A DNA stretch of 64,000 bases from contig NZ_UHIY01000001.1 in assembly GCF_900460525.1 (NCBI RefSeq), forward strand, positions 1,488,001 to 1,552,000, read 5' to 3'. Position 1 is the stretch's first letter; each line of letters starts with the position of its first letter. The notes under the pieces are model-generated. The model was not told the origin of the DNA and made no database searches. It was given only the letters and a program-made list of their open reading frames with translations. Made by a program: the position numbers and the translations under genes. Positions 1 through 11,616 of the stretch are shown one piece after another. This stretch comes from Yersinia kristensenii. Lineage in GTDB: Bacteria > Pseudomonadota > Gammaproteobacteria > Enterobacterales > Enterobacteriaceae.

Positions 1-315
1 TAAAAAGCGAACGCGTTTACCCAAGCTGTCGAGTAATACGAAGTGCGCATCGGGGCGCACAATGGCTAAAGGTATCCCAGGAAGCCCAGGCCCCGTGCCA
101 ACATCAATAAAACGGTTACCTTGCAAGTGTGGGTTAACGACAATGCTATCCAGGATATGTCGTACCAACATTTGCATTGGGTCACGAACAGAAGTCAGAT
201 TATAAGCTTTGTTCCACTTATCAAGCAGTTCCACATAGCCGACCAATTGGTGTTTTTGCTGATCGGGTAACGCAATACCTGCTGCGTTCAGCAAGGAGTC
301 TAATTTTTTTAACAC
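1..315 (-). CDS. rsmG: 16S rRNA (guanine-527 N7) methyltransferase RsmG, 3' part missing
   Basis: This is the N-terminal half of RsmG (GidB), which uses S-adenosylmethionine to methylate G527 of 16S rRNA. About 105 codons are visible before the gene leaves the window at base 1. The Rossmann SAM-binding motif [10 protein letters not shown] and the following [20 protein letters not shown] segment are intact. The best start is a GTG at 313-315, which gives the [14 protein letters not shown]-terminus expected from the E. coli protein; no in-frame ATG lies closer. It is downstream of mnmG on the same strand with a 161-base gap, the usual gidA-gidB order beside the origin. Confidence 0.95.
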   Translation of the reverse strand, partial: MLKKLDSLLNAAGIALPDQQKHQLVGYVELLDKWNKAYNLTSVRDPMQMLVRHILDSIVVNPHLQGNRFIDVGTGPGLPGIPLAIVRPDAHFVLLDSLGKRVRFL

Positions 316-432
316 AACAATATCCTCTGACTAAAAAACCTCTGTCAGCATGTAATGAGCCGATATACGGAGTGATAATCTAGCCGAGCTAGTGGTTTGA
401 AATTTAGTTACTGTCTGCAAAACAGCTAAATC

Positions 433-464
433 TGCCTGACTGCTGATCTCTCGCAGTTCAGGCA
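433..464 (-). other. Hairpin between mnmG and rsmG
   Basis: An 11-12 base stem with one bulged base (TGCCTGACTGC facing GCAGTTCAGGCA) lies just after the mnmG stop codon. It is read on the minus strand in the mnmG to rsmG direction. No good U-run follows it, so it could be an mRNA-stabilising or processing hairpin rather than a terminator. Confidence 0.4.
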
Positions 465-476
465 AATGTTGAATAG

Positions 477-2366
477 TTACGCGCTACGGCGTAGCAAACC
501 CTGTTTTTTCAGCCAAACCAGCAAAATGGAAATTGCCGCAGGTGTAATACCTGAAATACGTGAGGCCTGGCCGATAGAATTAGGTTTGTGATCATTCAGT
601 TTAGCGATAACTTCGTTCGATAAACCAGAGACTTGGCGATAATCTAAATCAGCGGGCAGCAATGTATTCTCATTGCGCAGCTGTTTTTCGATTTCTTCCT
701 GCTGACGAGCAATATAGCCTTGATATTTAACCTGAATTTCAACTTGATCAGCAGCTTGCGGATCAGTTAATGCCGGGCCAAATGAAGGCAAAGTCGTTAA
801 CAAGCGATAGTCAATTTCAGGGCGGCGTAATAGTTCTTCCCCATTGGCTTCTTTTGACAGTGGGGCTTTCAGCAATGCATTGATTTCAGCTACATTTTCA
901 GAATGAGGATGAACCCATATATCACGTAGGCGCTGACGTTCTTTTTCAATTTGTTCAATTTTCTGGCTAAAGTGTGCCCAACGAGCATCATCGACCAGCC
1001 CTAATTTGCGGCCCATTTCAGTCAAGCGCAAATCCGCGTTGTCTTCACGCAGCATCAGACGATATTCCGCTCGTGAGGTAAACATGCGGTATGGCTCTTT
1101 GGTGCCGAGAGTGCTTAAATCATCCACCAGCACGCCAAGGTAAGCTTCATCGCGGCGAGGTGACCACCCATCATCATCATTGGCGAAACGGCCCGCATTG
1201 AGGCCTGCAAGCAGCCCTTGAGCTGCTGCTTCTTCATAGCCAGTGGTACCATTGATTTGTCCGGCAAAGAATAAGCCCTGGATATATTTGCTTTCCAAAG
1301 TGGGTTTCAAATCGCGGGGATCAAAGAAATCATATTCAATGGCATAACCCGGCCGAATGATTCGTGCATTTTCAAGCCCTTTCATTGACCGGACTATCTG
1401 CATCTGGACATCAAAAGGCAAACTGGTAGAAATGCCGTTTGGATAGATTTCATTACTGGTCAGGCCTTCTGGTTCAAGGAAGATCTGATGTGAATTACGA
1501 TCGGCAAAGCGCATGACTTTGTCTTCGATCGATGGGCAGTAACGTGGGCCAATCCCTTCGATGATCCCGGCATACATCGGGCTGCGATCCAAGTTATTGC
1601 GGATCACATCATGCGTTTTTTCATTGGTATACGTGATATGGCACGCCATCTGCTCAGGGTGCTGATCCGCATTTCCCAGGAAAGAGAATACTGGAATTGG
1701 CGTATCGCCAAGCTGAGGTGCTAATTGGCTAAAATCGATGGTGCGCGCATCAATTCGTGGCGGAGTACCGGTTTTAAGGCGATTAACTCGCAGCGGTAGT
1801 TCACGCAAGCGTTGTGACAATGAGATGGATGGCGGATCACCCGCACGGCCACCGCTGTAGTTCTCAAGGCCAATATGAATTTTCCCGTCCAGGAAGGTGC
1901 CGACGGTTAATACCACGGCTTTAGCACGGAATTTTAACCCCATTTTGGTCACAGCACCGACCACACGATCGTTCTCAACTATCAGATCTTCAACAGGTTG
2001 CTGGAAGATCATCAAGTTAGGCTGGTTTTCCAATGCGGTACGTACTGCCTGGCGATACAGGACGCGGTCAGCCTGCGCTCGAGTCGCTCTTACCGCAGGC
2101 CCTTTGCTGGCGTTTAGTATCCTAAACTGAATACCGGCCTGGTCAGTTGCCATTGCCATTAAGCCGCCCAGAGCATCGATCTCTTTTACCAAATGCCCCT
2201 TACCAATACCGCCAATCGCTGGGTTACAAGACATTTGTCCCAGTGTGTCGATATTGTGCGTCAGCAATAAGGTCTGACGTCCCATGCGTGCTGCTGCCAT
2301 CGCAGCTTCCGTGCCGGCATGGCCACCACCAATGATGATGACGTCAAATTGATCTGGATAAAACAT
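477..2366 (-). CDS. mnmG: tRNA uridine-34 carboxymethylaminomethyl modification enzyme MnmG (GidA)
   Basis: MnmG is the FAD-binding subunit that works with the GTPase MnmE to place the carboxymethylaminomethyl (or aminomethyl) group on U34 of certain tRNAs. The N-terminus [18 protein letters not shown] holds the dinucleotide-binding GxGxxG motif. The conserved family blocks ([51 protein letters not shown]) are present, and the helical C-terminal part that contacts MnmE is complete. The chosen ATG at 2366 gives 629 residues, exactly the E. coli length; an in-frame ATG 27 codons upstream would extend into the origin leader and is not supported. It sits directly left of oriC and is transcribed away from it. 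Confidence 0.97.
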   Translation of the reverse strand: MFYPDQFDVIIIGGGHAGTEAAMAAARMGRQTLLLTHNIDTLGQMSCNPAIGGIGKGHLVKEIDALGGLMAMATDQAGIQFRILNASKGPAVRATRAQADRVLYRQAVRTALENQPNLMIFQQPVEDLIVENDRVVGAVTKMGLKFRAKAVVLTVGTFLDGKIHIGLENYSGGRAGDPPSISLSQRLRELPLRVNRLKTGTPPRIDARTIDFSQLAPQLGDTPIPVFSFLGNADQHPEQMACHITYTNEKTHDVIRNNLDRSPMYAGIIEGIGPRYCPSIEDKVMRFADRNSHQIFLEPEGLTSNEIYPNGISTSLPFDVQMQIVRSMKGLENARIIRPGYAIEYDFFDPRDLKPTLESKYIQGLFFAGQINGTTGYEEAAAQGLLAGLNAGRFANDDDGWSPRRDEAYLGVLVDDLSTLGTKEPYRMFTSRAEYRLMLREDNADLRLTEMGRKLGLVDDARWAHFSQKIEQIEKERQRLRDIWVHPHSENVAEINALLKAPLSKEANGEELLRRPEIDYRLLTTLPSFGPALTDPQAADQVEIQVKYQGYIARQQEEIEKQLRNENTLLPADLDYRQVSGLSNEVIAKLNDHKPNSIGQASRISGITPAAISILLVWLKKQGLLRRSA

Positions 2367-2456
2367 GGTACTGCACCTCGCCGTTATGCGAATTTCTGTA
2401 TTTGCCCTGGGGTGGGGGATTATACTCAAGTTTAGACGATCGACCAAGTAGCTTAG

Positions 2457-2736
2457 GATCGCCCTTAATTAAAAGAAGATCTTTTTATTTAAAGATCTCT
2501 TTATTAGATCTCTTATTAGGATCATGATCCTCTGTGGATAAGTGAATATTCACATTAAAGATCATAATATTAAGGAGGATCGTTTGCTGTGAATGATCGG
2601 TGATCCTATTGCGTATAAGCTGGGATCTAAATGGCATGTTATGCACAGGCACTTTTAGTCACTAAGGTTGTTATGTGGATATGTACTGCTTATTACCTGC
2701 TTTTAAGCTTACTTATCCACATTCGATCGCGTGATC
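2457..2736. other. oriC: Chromosomal replication origin oriC
   Basis: The segment between mnmG and mioC is the bacterial replication origin. Three consecutive AT-rich 13-mers starting GATCT lie at 2478-2490, 2494-2506 and 2507-2519 and form the DNA-unwinding element. DnaA boxes follow: R1 TGTGGATAA at 2533-2541, R2-like TTATGCACA at 2639-2647, a one-mismatch box TGTGGATAT at 2674-2682, and R4 TTATCCACA at 2713-2721. Thirteen GATC Dam/SeqA sites occur in about 280 bases. The block GAATGATCGGTGATCC at 2591-2606 matches the E. coli R5/IHF-to-R2 core. Order and spacing follow E. coli oriC, so assignment is firm by homology. Confidence 0.96.
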
Positions 2737-2746
2737 TTTAAGCAAA

Positions 2747-3187
2747 TTAGAGCAAATCAATCCAATTTTTAACCCAAATCTCTGCCGGGTCCTCAGGAAT
2801 TTCATGTTGGATGACGTCAATTTCTAAAATATCACCTACACGCAATGCTCCCTGAGCGATCAATTGCTGATCCAATTTTCTGACCGCACCACAGAAAGTG
2901 TCATATTCTGAACTGCCCAAACCAACAGCACCAAAGCGAACCTGAGAGAGATTCGGTTTCTGCTCTTCTATTTGTTCTAATAAAGGCTGAAGATTGTCTG
3001 GCAAATCACCGGCACCATGGGTGGAAGTGATGATTAGCCACAAACCATCCAGAGTTAGCTCGTCCAATTCAGGGCCATGCAATGTTTCTGTCGAGAAACC
3101 CGCCTCTTCTAATTTCTCAGCTAAATGTTCAGCAACATATTCAGCACTGCCAAGTGTACTGCCACTGATCAAGGTAATGTCAGCCAT
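2747..3187 (-). CDS. mioC: Flavodoxin-like protein MioC
   Basis: MioC is a short-chain FMN-binding flavodoxin, implicated in E. coli as an electron carrier for biotin synthase. The protein is 146 residues. The phosphate-binding loop near the N-terminus reads SGSTLGSAEYVAE, and a second flavin-contact segment STHGAGDLPDN follows about 40 residues later. VGLGSSEYDTFCGA is the third conserved flavodoxin loop. It is transcribed toward oriC from the far side; in E. coli readthrough from the mioC promoter across the origin is a known feature. The ATG at 3187 gives a product of the normal family length. Confidence 0.95.
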   Translation of the reverse strand: MADITLISGSTLGSAEYVAEHLAEKLEEAGFSTETLHGPELDELTLDGLWLIITSTHGAGDLPDNLQPLLEQIEEQKPNLSQVRFGAVGLGSSEYDTFCGAVRKLDQQLIAQGALRVGDILEIDVIQHEIPEDPAEIWVKNWIDLL

Positions 3188-3278
3188 AAAGAACCCAACC
3201 GAAGTAATGAACCAGTATTGTACGCTGTGAATCAGCTGGGATCTACCTGTGGATAATGTGGGTATAGTTATTTAGTGC

Positions 3279-3740
3279 TCAGGGCACGATGGTACGCATG
3301 ATGGGGTTTTGCAGGGAAATAAGTGTCTCTGTTGACTGGATCTCATCAATCGTCTGGATCTTGTTGATAAGTACTTGTTGCAGTGCATCTATCGATTTAC
3401 ACATGACCTTAATAAAGATGCTGTAATGGCCTGTGGTGTAATAGGCTTCTACAACTTCTTCTAAGCTCTCCAGTTTTTTCAGTGCGGACGGGTAATCTTT
3501 GGCACTTTTCAAAATGATGCCGATAAAGCAGCACACGTCATAACCCAGCTGTTTTGGATTAACGTGAACGCAGGCTGCGGTGATAATTCCCGCCTGGCGC
3601 ATTTTCTCAACACGGACATGAATTGTCCCTGGACTTACACCAAAATTTTTTGCTAATTCTGCGTAAGGTGTGCGCGCATTTTCCATTAATGCGTTCAGGA
3701 TGCCGCGATCGAGATTATCGATTTGATAAATTTCACCCAT
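3279..3740 (-). CDS. asnC: Lrp/AsnC-family transcriptional regulator AsnC
   Basis: AsnC activates asnA and responds to asparagine. The 153-residue protein has an N-terminal winged helix-turn-helix (about residues 5-60, including AELAKNFGVSPGTIHVRVEKM) followed by the RAM/AsnC ligand-binding domain with the YYTTGHYSIFIKV strand. It lines up end to end with E. coli AsnC. The gene diverges from asnA, leaving 185 bases (3741-3925) for both promoters and the AsnC operator; that spacer is AT-rich. I did not identify a specific operator sequence in it. Confidence 0.96.
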   Translation of the reverse strand: MGEIYQIDNLDRGILNALMENARTPYAELAKNFGVSPGTIHVRVEKMRQAGIITAACVHVNPKQLGYDVCCFIGIILKSAKDYPSALKKLESLEEVVEAYYTTGHYSIFIKVMCKSIDALQQVLINKIQTIDEIQSTETLISLQNPIMRTIVP

Positions 3741-3925
3741 ATTACCCGCCTTTTTTTATCGATTATCTAATTATAGACCCATAAAAATGAATGATTAAAA
3801 GTGAAATAGCAATATTGTTTGTTGGATATTGAATTTAACCCCTATTCTGTTGCTTAATCGATGACAAGCCAAACGGCACAATAAACAATTTGCATAATCG
3901 ACAGCAACGAATTGAGAAAACGACA

Positions 3926-4918
3926 ATGAAAAAACAATTTATTCAAAAACAACAGCAGATCAGCTTCGTAAAATCTTTCTTTTCCCGTCAATTAGAACAG
4001 CAACTGGGTCTGATTGAAGTACAGGCACCTATCCTGAGCCGTGTTGGCGATGGTACTCAAGATAACCTTTCTGGTTCAGAGAAAGCGGTTCAGGTAAAAG
4101 TAAAAACTTTGCCAGATGCGACCTTTGAAGTTGTTCATTCATTAGCTAAATGGAAACGTAAGACTTTAGGCCGCTTTGATTTTGGTGCTGATCAAGGGAT
4201 TTACACCCATATGAAAGCATTGCGCCCTGATGAAGATCGTCTTAGTGCTATTCATTCAGTGTATGTTGATCAGTGGGATTGGGAGCGCGTAATGGGGGGT
4301 GGTGAACGCAACCTGGCTTACCTGAAATCCACTGTTAACAAAATCTACACTGCGATTAAAGAAACTGAAGCGGCGGTCAGTGCTGAATTTGGTATCAAAC
4401 CTTTCTTGCCAGAACAGATTCATTTTATCCACAGTGAAAGCTTGCGCGCTAAATTCCCTGACCTTGATGCAAAGGGCCGTGAACGCGCTATTGCTAAAGA
4501 ATTGGGTGCAGTATTCTTGATTGGTATCGGCGGTAAATTGGCTGATGGTCAATCTCATGATGTTCGTGCGCCAGATTATGATGACTGGACCTCTCCGAGC
4601 GCGGAAGGTTTTGCTGGGCTAAACGGCGACATTATTGTTTGGAACCCGGTGCTGGAAGATGCTTTTGAAATTTCATCCATGGGAATCCGTGTCGATGCAG
4701 AAGCATTGAAACGCCAGTTGGCTCTGACATCTGATGAAGATCGTTTGAAATTGGAATGGCACCAATCACTGCTACAAGGCGAAATGCCACAAACAATCGG
4801 CGGCGGTATCGGCCAGTCCCGTTTAGTGATGTTATTGCTGCAACAACAGCATATTGGTCAGGTTCAGTGTGGTGTGTGGGGGCCAGAAATTAGCGCGAAG
4901 GTTGAAGGCCTGCTGTAA
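3926..4918 (+). CDS. asnA: Aspartate-ammonia ligase (asparagine synthetase A)
   Basis: AsnA makes asparagine from aspartate, ammonia and ATP in the cytoplasm. It belongs to the class II aminoacyl-tRNA synthetase-like fold, unlike the glutamine-dependent AsnB. Family blocks visible are the N-terminal [17 protein letters not shown], the central [10 protein letters not shown], and the C-terminal [16 protein letters not shown]. The start at 3926 gives 330 residues, the E. coli length; an in-frame ATG 12 codons upstream adds a non-homologous tail and is rejected. A terminator follows 28 bases after the stop. Confidence 0.96.
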   Translation: MKKQFIQKQQQISFVKSFFSRQLEQQLGLIEVQAPILSRVGDGTQDNLSGSEKAVQVKVKTLPDATFEVVHSLAKWKRKTLGRFDFGADQGIYTHMKALRPDEDRLSAIHSVYVDQWDWERVMGGGERNLAYLKSTVNKIYTAIKETEAAVSAEFGIKPFLPEQIHFIHSESLRAKFPDLDAKGRERAIAKELGAVFLIGIGGKLADGQSHDVRAPDYDDWTSPSAEGFAGLNGDIIVWNPVLEDAFEISSMGIRVDAEALKRQLALTSDEDRLKLEWHQSLLQGEMPQTIGGGIGQSRLVMLLLQQQHIGQVQCGVWGPEISAKVEGLL

Positions 4919-4946
4919 ACATCCCTGATTATCTTTTTATTATTTC

Positions 4947-4983
4947 AACCCGTTATGGCTTATGCAGCTATAGCGGGTTTTTA
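4947..4983 (+). terminator. Intrinsic terminator of asnA
   Basis: AACCCGTTATGGCT pairs with AGCTATAGCGGGTT (two G-U pairs) and is followed by a run of U, 28 bases downstream of the asnA stop. This is a typical rho-independent terminator on the plus strand. Confidence 0.85.
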
Positions 4984-5067
4984 ACATCATAAACATGAGC
5001 GGGTTCTTTCATCTATGCTGTAGGTGGCATAATAGTAAGATGTTTCACCTATAAGGCTGCTGACGTT

Positions 5068-5739
5068 ATGGTTCGATTTCACCCACTTAGACATTATTCA
5101 CATGCTCGTCCAAGATTATTGTTATCCGTTGGTGCTGGAATAATCACTTACTTTCTGTTGCCATCACATTTCACTGTATTGCTGCGTCTGATGGTGAGTT
5201 GGAATATATTTGCGTGGCTCTATTTGTTGTTTTTATGGCTGCAATTATTGCGAAATGATCCGAAAAAAATCAGACTAATAGCTCGTAAACAGGATGAAAG
5301 TGCCACTATGGTGCTGAGTATTGTCAGTATGGCGTGTCTGGCAAGTATTCTGGTTATCCTGTTTGAGTTAAGTACGGCAAACCAGTTATCTGGGTCGGCT
5401 AAAGCATTTCATTTAGTGCTCACGGGAATGACGTTATTGGTTTCGTGGCTATTATTGCCAACCGCTTTTACTATGCATTACGCCCATTTGTTTTATCAGT
5501 CCCGTGATGAGTCTGATGCTGTTCTCCCGTTAATTTTCCCCAAAGAGGTTACTGAGCCTTCCTATTGGGATTTTCTTTATTTTTCATTCACTATTGGTGT
5601 GGCTTCGCAAACTGCAGATGTTTCGACCGGCACGTCAGACATCCGCCGCGTCGTATTATTGCAGTCAGTATTGTCTTTTATTTTCAATATGACGATCTTG
5701 GGGCTGTCAATTAACGTCGGTGCGGGGTTGCTTAATTAG
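5068..5739 (+). CDS. DUF1345 family inner-membrane protein
   Basis: A 223-residue hydrophobic protein with about five membrane segments. The region PSYWDFLYFSFTIGVASQTADV followed by RRVVLLQSVLSFIFN is the characteristic DUF1345 signature as I recall it. Its function is unknown. The C-terminal part resembles the pore region of small ion channels only loosely, and no selectivity filter is evident. It lies between asnA and the convergent viaA gene, with nine bases separating its stop from that of viaA, and has its own upstream region. The ATG at 5068 is preceded by a weak AAGGCTG ribosome-binding site. Confidence 0.85.
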   Translation: MVRFHPLRHYSHARPRLLLSVGAGIITYFLLPSHFTVLLRLMVSWNIFAWLYLLFLWLQLLRNDPKKIRLIARKQDESATMVLSIVSMACLASILVILFELSTANQLSGSAKAFHLVLTGMTLLVSWLLLPTAFTMHYAHLFYQSRDESDAVLPLIFPKEVTEPSYWDFLYFSFTIGVASQTADVSTGTSDIRRVVLLQSVLSFIFNMTILGLSINVGAGLLN

Positions 5740-5748
5740 TTCTATTTG

Positions 5749-7215
5749 TTAGCGTTTCCAGCGGCGTATTAAGCGGCTTTTCAACCCGGTATCAAAGCGC
5801 CAGATATGATCGAAAATCCGCATGATACCGGGCTTACCATAGGCAGACATCGCCACGGCATGGAACCGGTGGTGATGGGCTTGCTGCTGGATTTTAATCT
5901 TTCTAATCAATTCCTCGGGTAAACGCTGGGCAATGAAATCGGAAATAATCACGGCATCCGCATCATACCAATCCCTCTCTTCCATTTTATTGAGGGTACT
6001 GGCTAAACAAGCCGCCAGATCGGTACCACCACGAAAATGTTGGCTGAGAAAACGTATCGCCTGCTCAATACCACTGGCTGATGAGAGTTCGTAGTGAATG
6101 ATTTCCGTGGCGAATAACATGATGTAACAGCGGCGATTATCCTCCAGCGCAATACGGAGCAGCGCTAAACAGAATGCTTTAGCACATTGCTCGTTAAATT
6201 CCCCCATTGAACCCGAGGTATCGACACAGACAATAAAAGGGCCACGGGGTTGTTCGTCATGGTTTTTAAGGCTGACCGGGCGCTGCAAGGTTTTCTCCTG
6301 CCAATTATCACCTTGTAAGCGATAAGTGAGTAAACGCCGCTCCAGTAGGCGGCGATAAAACTCAAACTCCAATTCACTCATTCCCAACATCACTAGCTCG
6401 GTCGGCAGTAATCGCAGAATATCATTGCTCTGATGAATGCCACTGACTTCCTCTGGCACGGTATCAGGTTGCCGCACCATCACGGTGTAAGGTTCAAAAC
6501 GGGCATTGGGAGTGGGTTGTGCTTTAGCACTGCGGCTGCGGCCCAGTTGCTCCGCGAGTTGCTGTAATTCCGGCTGTTGTTGCAGAAAATCGCCATATTG
6601 CAGCAATAACTGATAATCACCGCGCTGTAAGTGGCCCTGACTCATATCCCAAAGTCGCCCAGCCGCGCCATCATTAGTCGCCAGGATCGGTTCCAAAGCA
6701 CCACTGAGTGCCAGCCGTTGTTGTAACTCAGCTAAAAGTTGCTCCCGTTCTTGCTCAAGCAATTGATGATGAATAGTGATGGTCTGTAAGGTTAGGCTGA
6801 CGCGCCAGCGCTGTAAAAAGAGGGTTTGAAAGCTATCGCCAGTTTGGGGATTTTTTTCTAAATCAGCGGTTTGTAGCAATGATTTAGCTTGGGCGGCGAA
6901 AGGGGAATGCCATTGTTGCAGCTGCGCCACAATCTCCGGGAGATGGGCATAAAATAACGGATTGGTCTCCAACAGGCTCTGTTGATACAGGGCAAACTCA
7001 TTTGCCAGACTCGTGGGGACTTTCGCCTCCCGAATACGCTGTTGCAAGTTTTGCTTCCAGCCGGGGATATCCTTCATTAATGCCCGTTTAATGCGCGGGA
7101 ATTTTTCAAAGAATATGGCTAACTGCGGTGATACCAATAACCCCACCACCATCTCTTCGATAAGCTCACTTTCGCTTATCGATAGCAGCAAATCCAATGT
7201 TGCCAGGCTGAGCAT
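5749..7215 (-). CDS. viaA: ATPase RavA stimulator ViaA (VWA-domain protein)
   Basis: ViaA is the von Willebrand factor A partner of the MoxR-type AAA+ ATPase RavA. In E. coli the pair has been linked to respiratory complexes and aminoglycoside sensitivity. The 488-residue protein has a long helical N-terminal region and a C-terminal VWA domain. The metal-ion-dependent adhesion motif DTSGSMG begins near residue 332, with the supporting RGGTDL near residue 395 and IISDFIAQ near residue 423. Its ATG is three bases after the ravA stop, so the two are surely co-transcribed and probably translationally coupled. Confidence 0.95.
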   Translation of the reverse strand: MLSLATLDLLLSISESELIEEMVVGLLVSPQLAIFFEKFPRIKRALMKDIPGWKQNLQQRIREAKVPTSLANEFALYQQSLLETNPLFYAHLPEIVAQLQQWHSPFAAQAKSLLQTADLEKNPQTGDSFQTLFLQRWRVSLTLQTITIHHQLLEQEREQLLAELQQRLALSGALEPILATNDGAAGRLWDMSQGHLQRGDYQLLLQYGDFLQQQPELQQLAEQLGRSRSAKAQPTPNARFEPYTVMVRQPDTVPEEVSGIHQSNDILRLLPTELVMLGMSELEFEFYRRLLERRLLTYRLQGDNWQEKTLQRPVSLKNHDEQPRGPFIVCVDTSGSMGEFNEQCAKAFCLALLRIALEDNRRCYIMLFATEIIHYELSSASGIEQAIRFLSQHFRGGTDLAACLASTLNKMEERDWYDADAVIISDFIAQRLPEELIRKIKIQQQAHHHRFHAVAMSAYGKPGIMRIFDHIWRFDTGLKSRLIRRWKR

Positions 7216-7218
7216 TGA

Positions 7219-9013
<1,795 letters not shown>

Positions 9014-10885
9014 ATGAGCACAGAACATAAAAAACAATCTTTATCGGCGGTAACCCTGGCAGCAATCGGGGTCGTTTACGGTGATATTGGTACTAGCCCA
9101 CTCTATACCTTGAGAGAGTGTTTTTCTGGTCATTACGGTTTTGATGTCCGTCCGGATGTGGTATTTGGGTTTTTATCACTGATTTTCTGGATGTTAATTC
9201 TGATTGTCTCGGTTAAATATCTGACCTATGTCATGCGCGCGGATAACGCCGGTGAAGGGGGGATTTTAACCTTAATGTCTTTGGCTGGGCGTAATACGTC
9301 TTCCAGAGCCACTTCCATTTTGGTGATCCTCGGCTTAATTGGTGGCAGTTTCTTTTATGGTGAGGTGGTCATCACCCCGGCAATATCGGTTATGTCGGCC
9401 ATCGAAGGGCTAGAAATAGCCGCACCTGCACTTGATCCTTATATTGTCCCTTGCTCTATTGCCGTTTTAACCCTGTTATTTGTGATTCAAAAACACGGGA
9501 CTGGCAGCGTCGGTAAATTGTTTGCCCCGGTGATGTTGGTTTGGTTCCTGACCTTGGCGCTGCTGGGGTTACGCAGTATTATCGCGAATCCAGAAGTGCT
9601 GGCTGCATTGAATCCGAAATGGGCGATAAGCTTCTTCACTGAATATAAGTCTGTTTCATTTTTTGCCCTTGGTGCGGTAGTTTTAGCTATTACCGGGGTG
9701 GAAGCCTTATATGCAGATATGGGGCATTTTGGTAAATTTCCTATTCGGTTAGCATGGTTTACCGTGGTGCTGCCCTCATTGGTGCTAAATTATTTTGGCC
9801 AGGGCGCGTTATTACTGAAAAATCCGGAAGCCATCAAAAACCCCTTCTTCCTGCTCGCCCCCGACTGGGCATTGATTCCACTATTAATATTGGCGACATT
9901 GGCGACCGTTATTGCCTCGCAGGCTGTCATCTCCGGTGTATTCTCACTGACCCGACAGGCGGTTCGTTTAGGTTATTTACCGCCGATGCGCATTATTCAT
10001 ACCTCAGAAATGGAATCAGGGCAGATATATATCCCGGTGATTAACTGGACGCTGTATCTGGCGGTGGTATTGGTGATTGTCGGATTCGAACGCTCCAGTA
10101 ATTTGGCGGCCGCTTACGGTATTGCCGTAACCGGTACCATGGTCATCACCAGTGTTCTGTTCTGTACCGTAGCGCTGAAAAACTGGCACTGGAACCGAGC
10201 TTTTGTTGGTTGCCTGTTAGTGCTCTTATTGATTATTGATATTCCCATGTTCTCTGCCAACGCCCTGAAATTGTTCTCCGGTGGTTGGTTGCCACTGTCA
10301 TTGGGGCTGGTGATGTTTATCATCATGACCACCTGGAAAAGCGAGCGTTTCAGCTTGTTGCGCCGTATGCATGAACACGGCAATTCACTGGAAGCGATGA
10401 TTGCTTCATTGGAGAAGTCACCTCCGGTTCGTGTTCCCGGCACCGCGGTCTATATGTCGCGGGCGATGAATGTTATTCCGTTCGCATTGCTACATAACCT
10501 CAAACATAACAAAGTATTACATGAGCGAGTGGTCTTACTGACACTGAGAACTGAAGATGCGCCGTATGTCCATAATGTTAATCGCGTGACCATCGAGCAG
10601 CTCTCGCCGACGTTCTGGCGGGTTGTGGCGAGTTATGGTTGGCATGAAACCCCAAATGTGGAAGAGATTTTCCATCGCTGTGGTTTGGAAGGCTTACCTT
10701 GCCAGATGATGGAGACTTCATTCTTTATGTCTCACGAGTCACTCATTCTGACCAAGCGGCCATGGTATATGTTCTTGCGCGGCAAGCTGTTTATTGCCCT
10801 CAGCCGTAATGCGCTGCGCGCTGCCGATCAGTTTGAAATCCCGCCGAATAGGGTGATTGAATTGGGAACTCAGGTAGAGATTTAG
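9014..10885 (+). CDS. kup: Low-affinity potassium transporter Kup (TrkD)
   Basis: Kup is a KUP/HAK/KT family potassium-proton symporter of the inner membrane and a major potassium and caesium uptake route at low osmolality or acid pH in E. coli. The 623-residue product has an N-terminal hallmark [19 protein letters not shown], about twelve hydrophobic segments through residue 430, and a cytoplasmic C-terminal domain of roughly 190 residues. The conserved [13 protein letters not shown] segment is intact. It is a single gene followed after 139 bases by a strong terminator. Confidence 0.96.
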   Translation: MSTEHKKQSLSAVTLAAIGVVYGDIGTSPLYTLRECFSGHYGFDVRPDVVFGFLSLIFWMLILIVSVKYLTYVMRADNAGEGGILTLMSLAGRNTSSRATSILVILGLIGGSFFYGEVVITPAISVMSAIEGLEIAAPALDPYIVPCSIAVLTLLFVIQKHGTGSVGKLFAPVMLVWFLTLALLGLRSIIANPEVLAALNPKWAISFFTEYKSVSFFALGAVVLAITGVEALYADMGHFGKFPIRLAWFTVVLPSLVLNYFGQGALLLKNPEAIKNPFFLLAPDWALIPLLILATLATVIASQAVISGVFSLTRQAVRLGYLPPMRIIHTSEMESGQIYIPVINWTLYLAVVLVIVGFERSSNLAAAYGIAVTGTMVITSVLFCTVALKNWHWNRAFVGCLLVLLLIIDIPMFSANALKLFSGGWLPLSLGLVMFIIMTTWKSERFSLLRRMHEHGNSLEAMIASLEKSPPVRVPGTAVYMSRAMNVIPFALLHNLKHNKVLHERVVLLTLRTEDAPYVHNVNRVTIEQLSPTFWRVVASYGWHETPNVEEIFHRCGLEGLPCQMMETSFFMSHESLILTKRPWYMFLRGKLFIALSRNALRAADQFEIPPNRVIELGTQVEI

Positions 10886-11024
10886 CTCAAAGGCTGCTGA
10901 CAAAGTTGATACGCGGGGAAATGTGCCGAATGGGTCCCTCTTAGTGTCAAATACAAGTGCGTAAGCCGTCGGAGCGCCCGTCGGTGCAGCCGCCCGTGAC
11001 AAAATAGATTTATCAATAACCTTC

Positions 11025-11051
11025 AAGGCCGTTAAACATAACGGCCTTTTT
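11025..11051 (+). terminator. Intrinsic terminator after kup
   Basis: AAGGCCGTTA and TAACGGCCTT form a ten-base stem with a four-base loop and a following U run. It isolates kup from the rbs operon. The stretch between the kup stop and this hairpin (10886-11024) contains no gene I recognise. Confidence 0.9.
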
Positions 11052-11082
11052 CACATTCATCATCCCCGCTTTTCATTTGTTC

Positions 11083-11098
11083 AGCGAAACGTTTCGAT
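11083..11098. promoter_or_regulatory. Upstream RbsR-type operator (O1)
   Basis: AGCGAAACGTTTCGAT is a near-perfect palindrome of the LacI-family type and differs from the downstream operator at only one position. It overlaps a possible CRP half site (TCACA at 11106-11110). Together with the second site it flanks the likely rbs promoter. Confidence 0.75.
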
Positions 11099-11160
11099 GG
11101 TGATCACAATTTCACCAAATTGGGTTTGCCTTCTGCGGTCATTTTTCTAAACTCAGTATC

Positions 11161-11176
11161 AGCGAAACGTTTCGCT
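11161..11176. promoter_or_regulatory. Downstream RbsR operator (O2)
   Basis: AGCGAAACGTTTCGCT is a perfect 16-base palindrome matching the E. coli rbs operator. It lies 13 bases before the rbsD start codon, so bound RbsR would also block the leader. The centre-to-centre distance to the upstream copy is 78 bases. Confidence 0.85.
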
Positions 11177-11189
11177 GTTGGAGTCGAAA

Positions 11190-11609
11190 ATGAAAAAAGG
11201 CGCATTACTGAATTCTGATATTTCTGCTGTTATCTCCCGCCTGGGCCATACCGATCAGATTGTGATAGGTGATGCGGGGCTGCCAATACCGGCAACCACC
11301 ACACGTATCGATTTGGCACTGACTCGAGGCGTCCCTGGGTTCCTCCAGGTTTTTGAGGTGGTAACACAAGAAATGCAGGTTGAGAGTGCCGTCTTGGCGG
11401 AGGAGATTATTAAAAATAACCCGCAACTCCATGAAACGTTACTCGCACAACTATCACAACTTGAGCAACACCAGGGAAACCAAATTGCTTTGCACTATAT
11501 CAGCCATGAGGCTTTTAAAGAGCAAACCAAACAAAGCCGGGCAGTGATTCGTAGCGGGGAATGTTCCCCCTTTGCTAACATCATTCTCTGCTCCGGCGTA
11601 ACTTTCTGA
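11190..11609 (+). CDS. rbsD: D-ribose pyranase RbsD
   Basis: RbsD interconverts the beta-pyranose and beta-furanose forms of ribose so that imported sugar can be phosphorylated by RbsK. The 139-residue protein matches E. coli RbsD along its length, including the N-terminal [16 protein letters not shown] substrate pocket and the C-terminal [17 protein letters not shown]. The ATG at 11190 follows a GGAG ribosome-binding site; the in-frame ATG four codons upstream leaves no room for one. It is the first gene of the rbsDACBKR operon. Confidence 0.97.
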   Translation: MKKGALLNSDISAVISRLGHTDQIVIGDAGLPIPATTTRIDLALTRGVPGFLQVFEVVTQEMQVESAVLAEEIIKNNPQLHETLLAQLSQLEQHQGNQIALHYISHEAFKEQTKQSRAVIRSGECSPFANIILCSGVTF

Positions 11610-11616
11610 GGCGTTT

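Noticed and set aside
10739-11026. Open frame opposite the end of kup
   Set aside because: It overlaps a conserved gene on the other strand, lacks a family match and ends in the kup terminator region.
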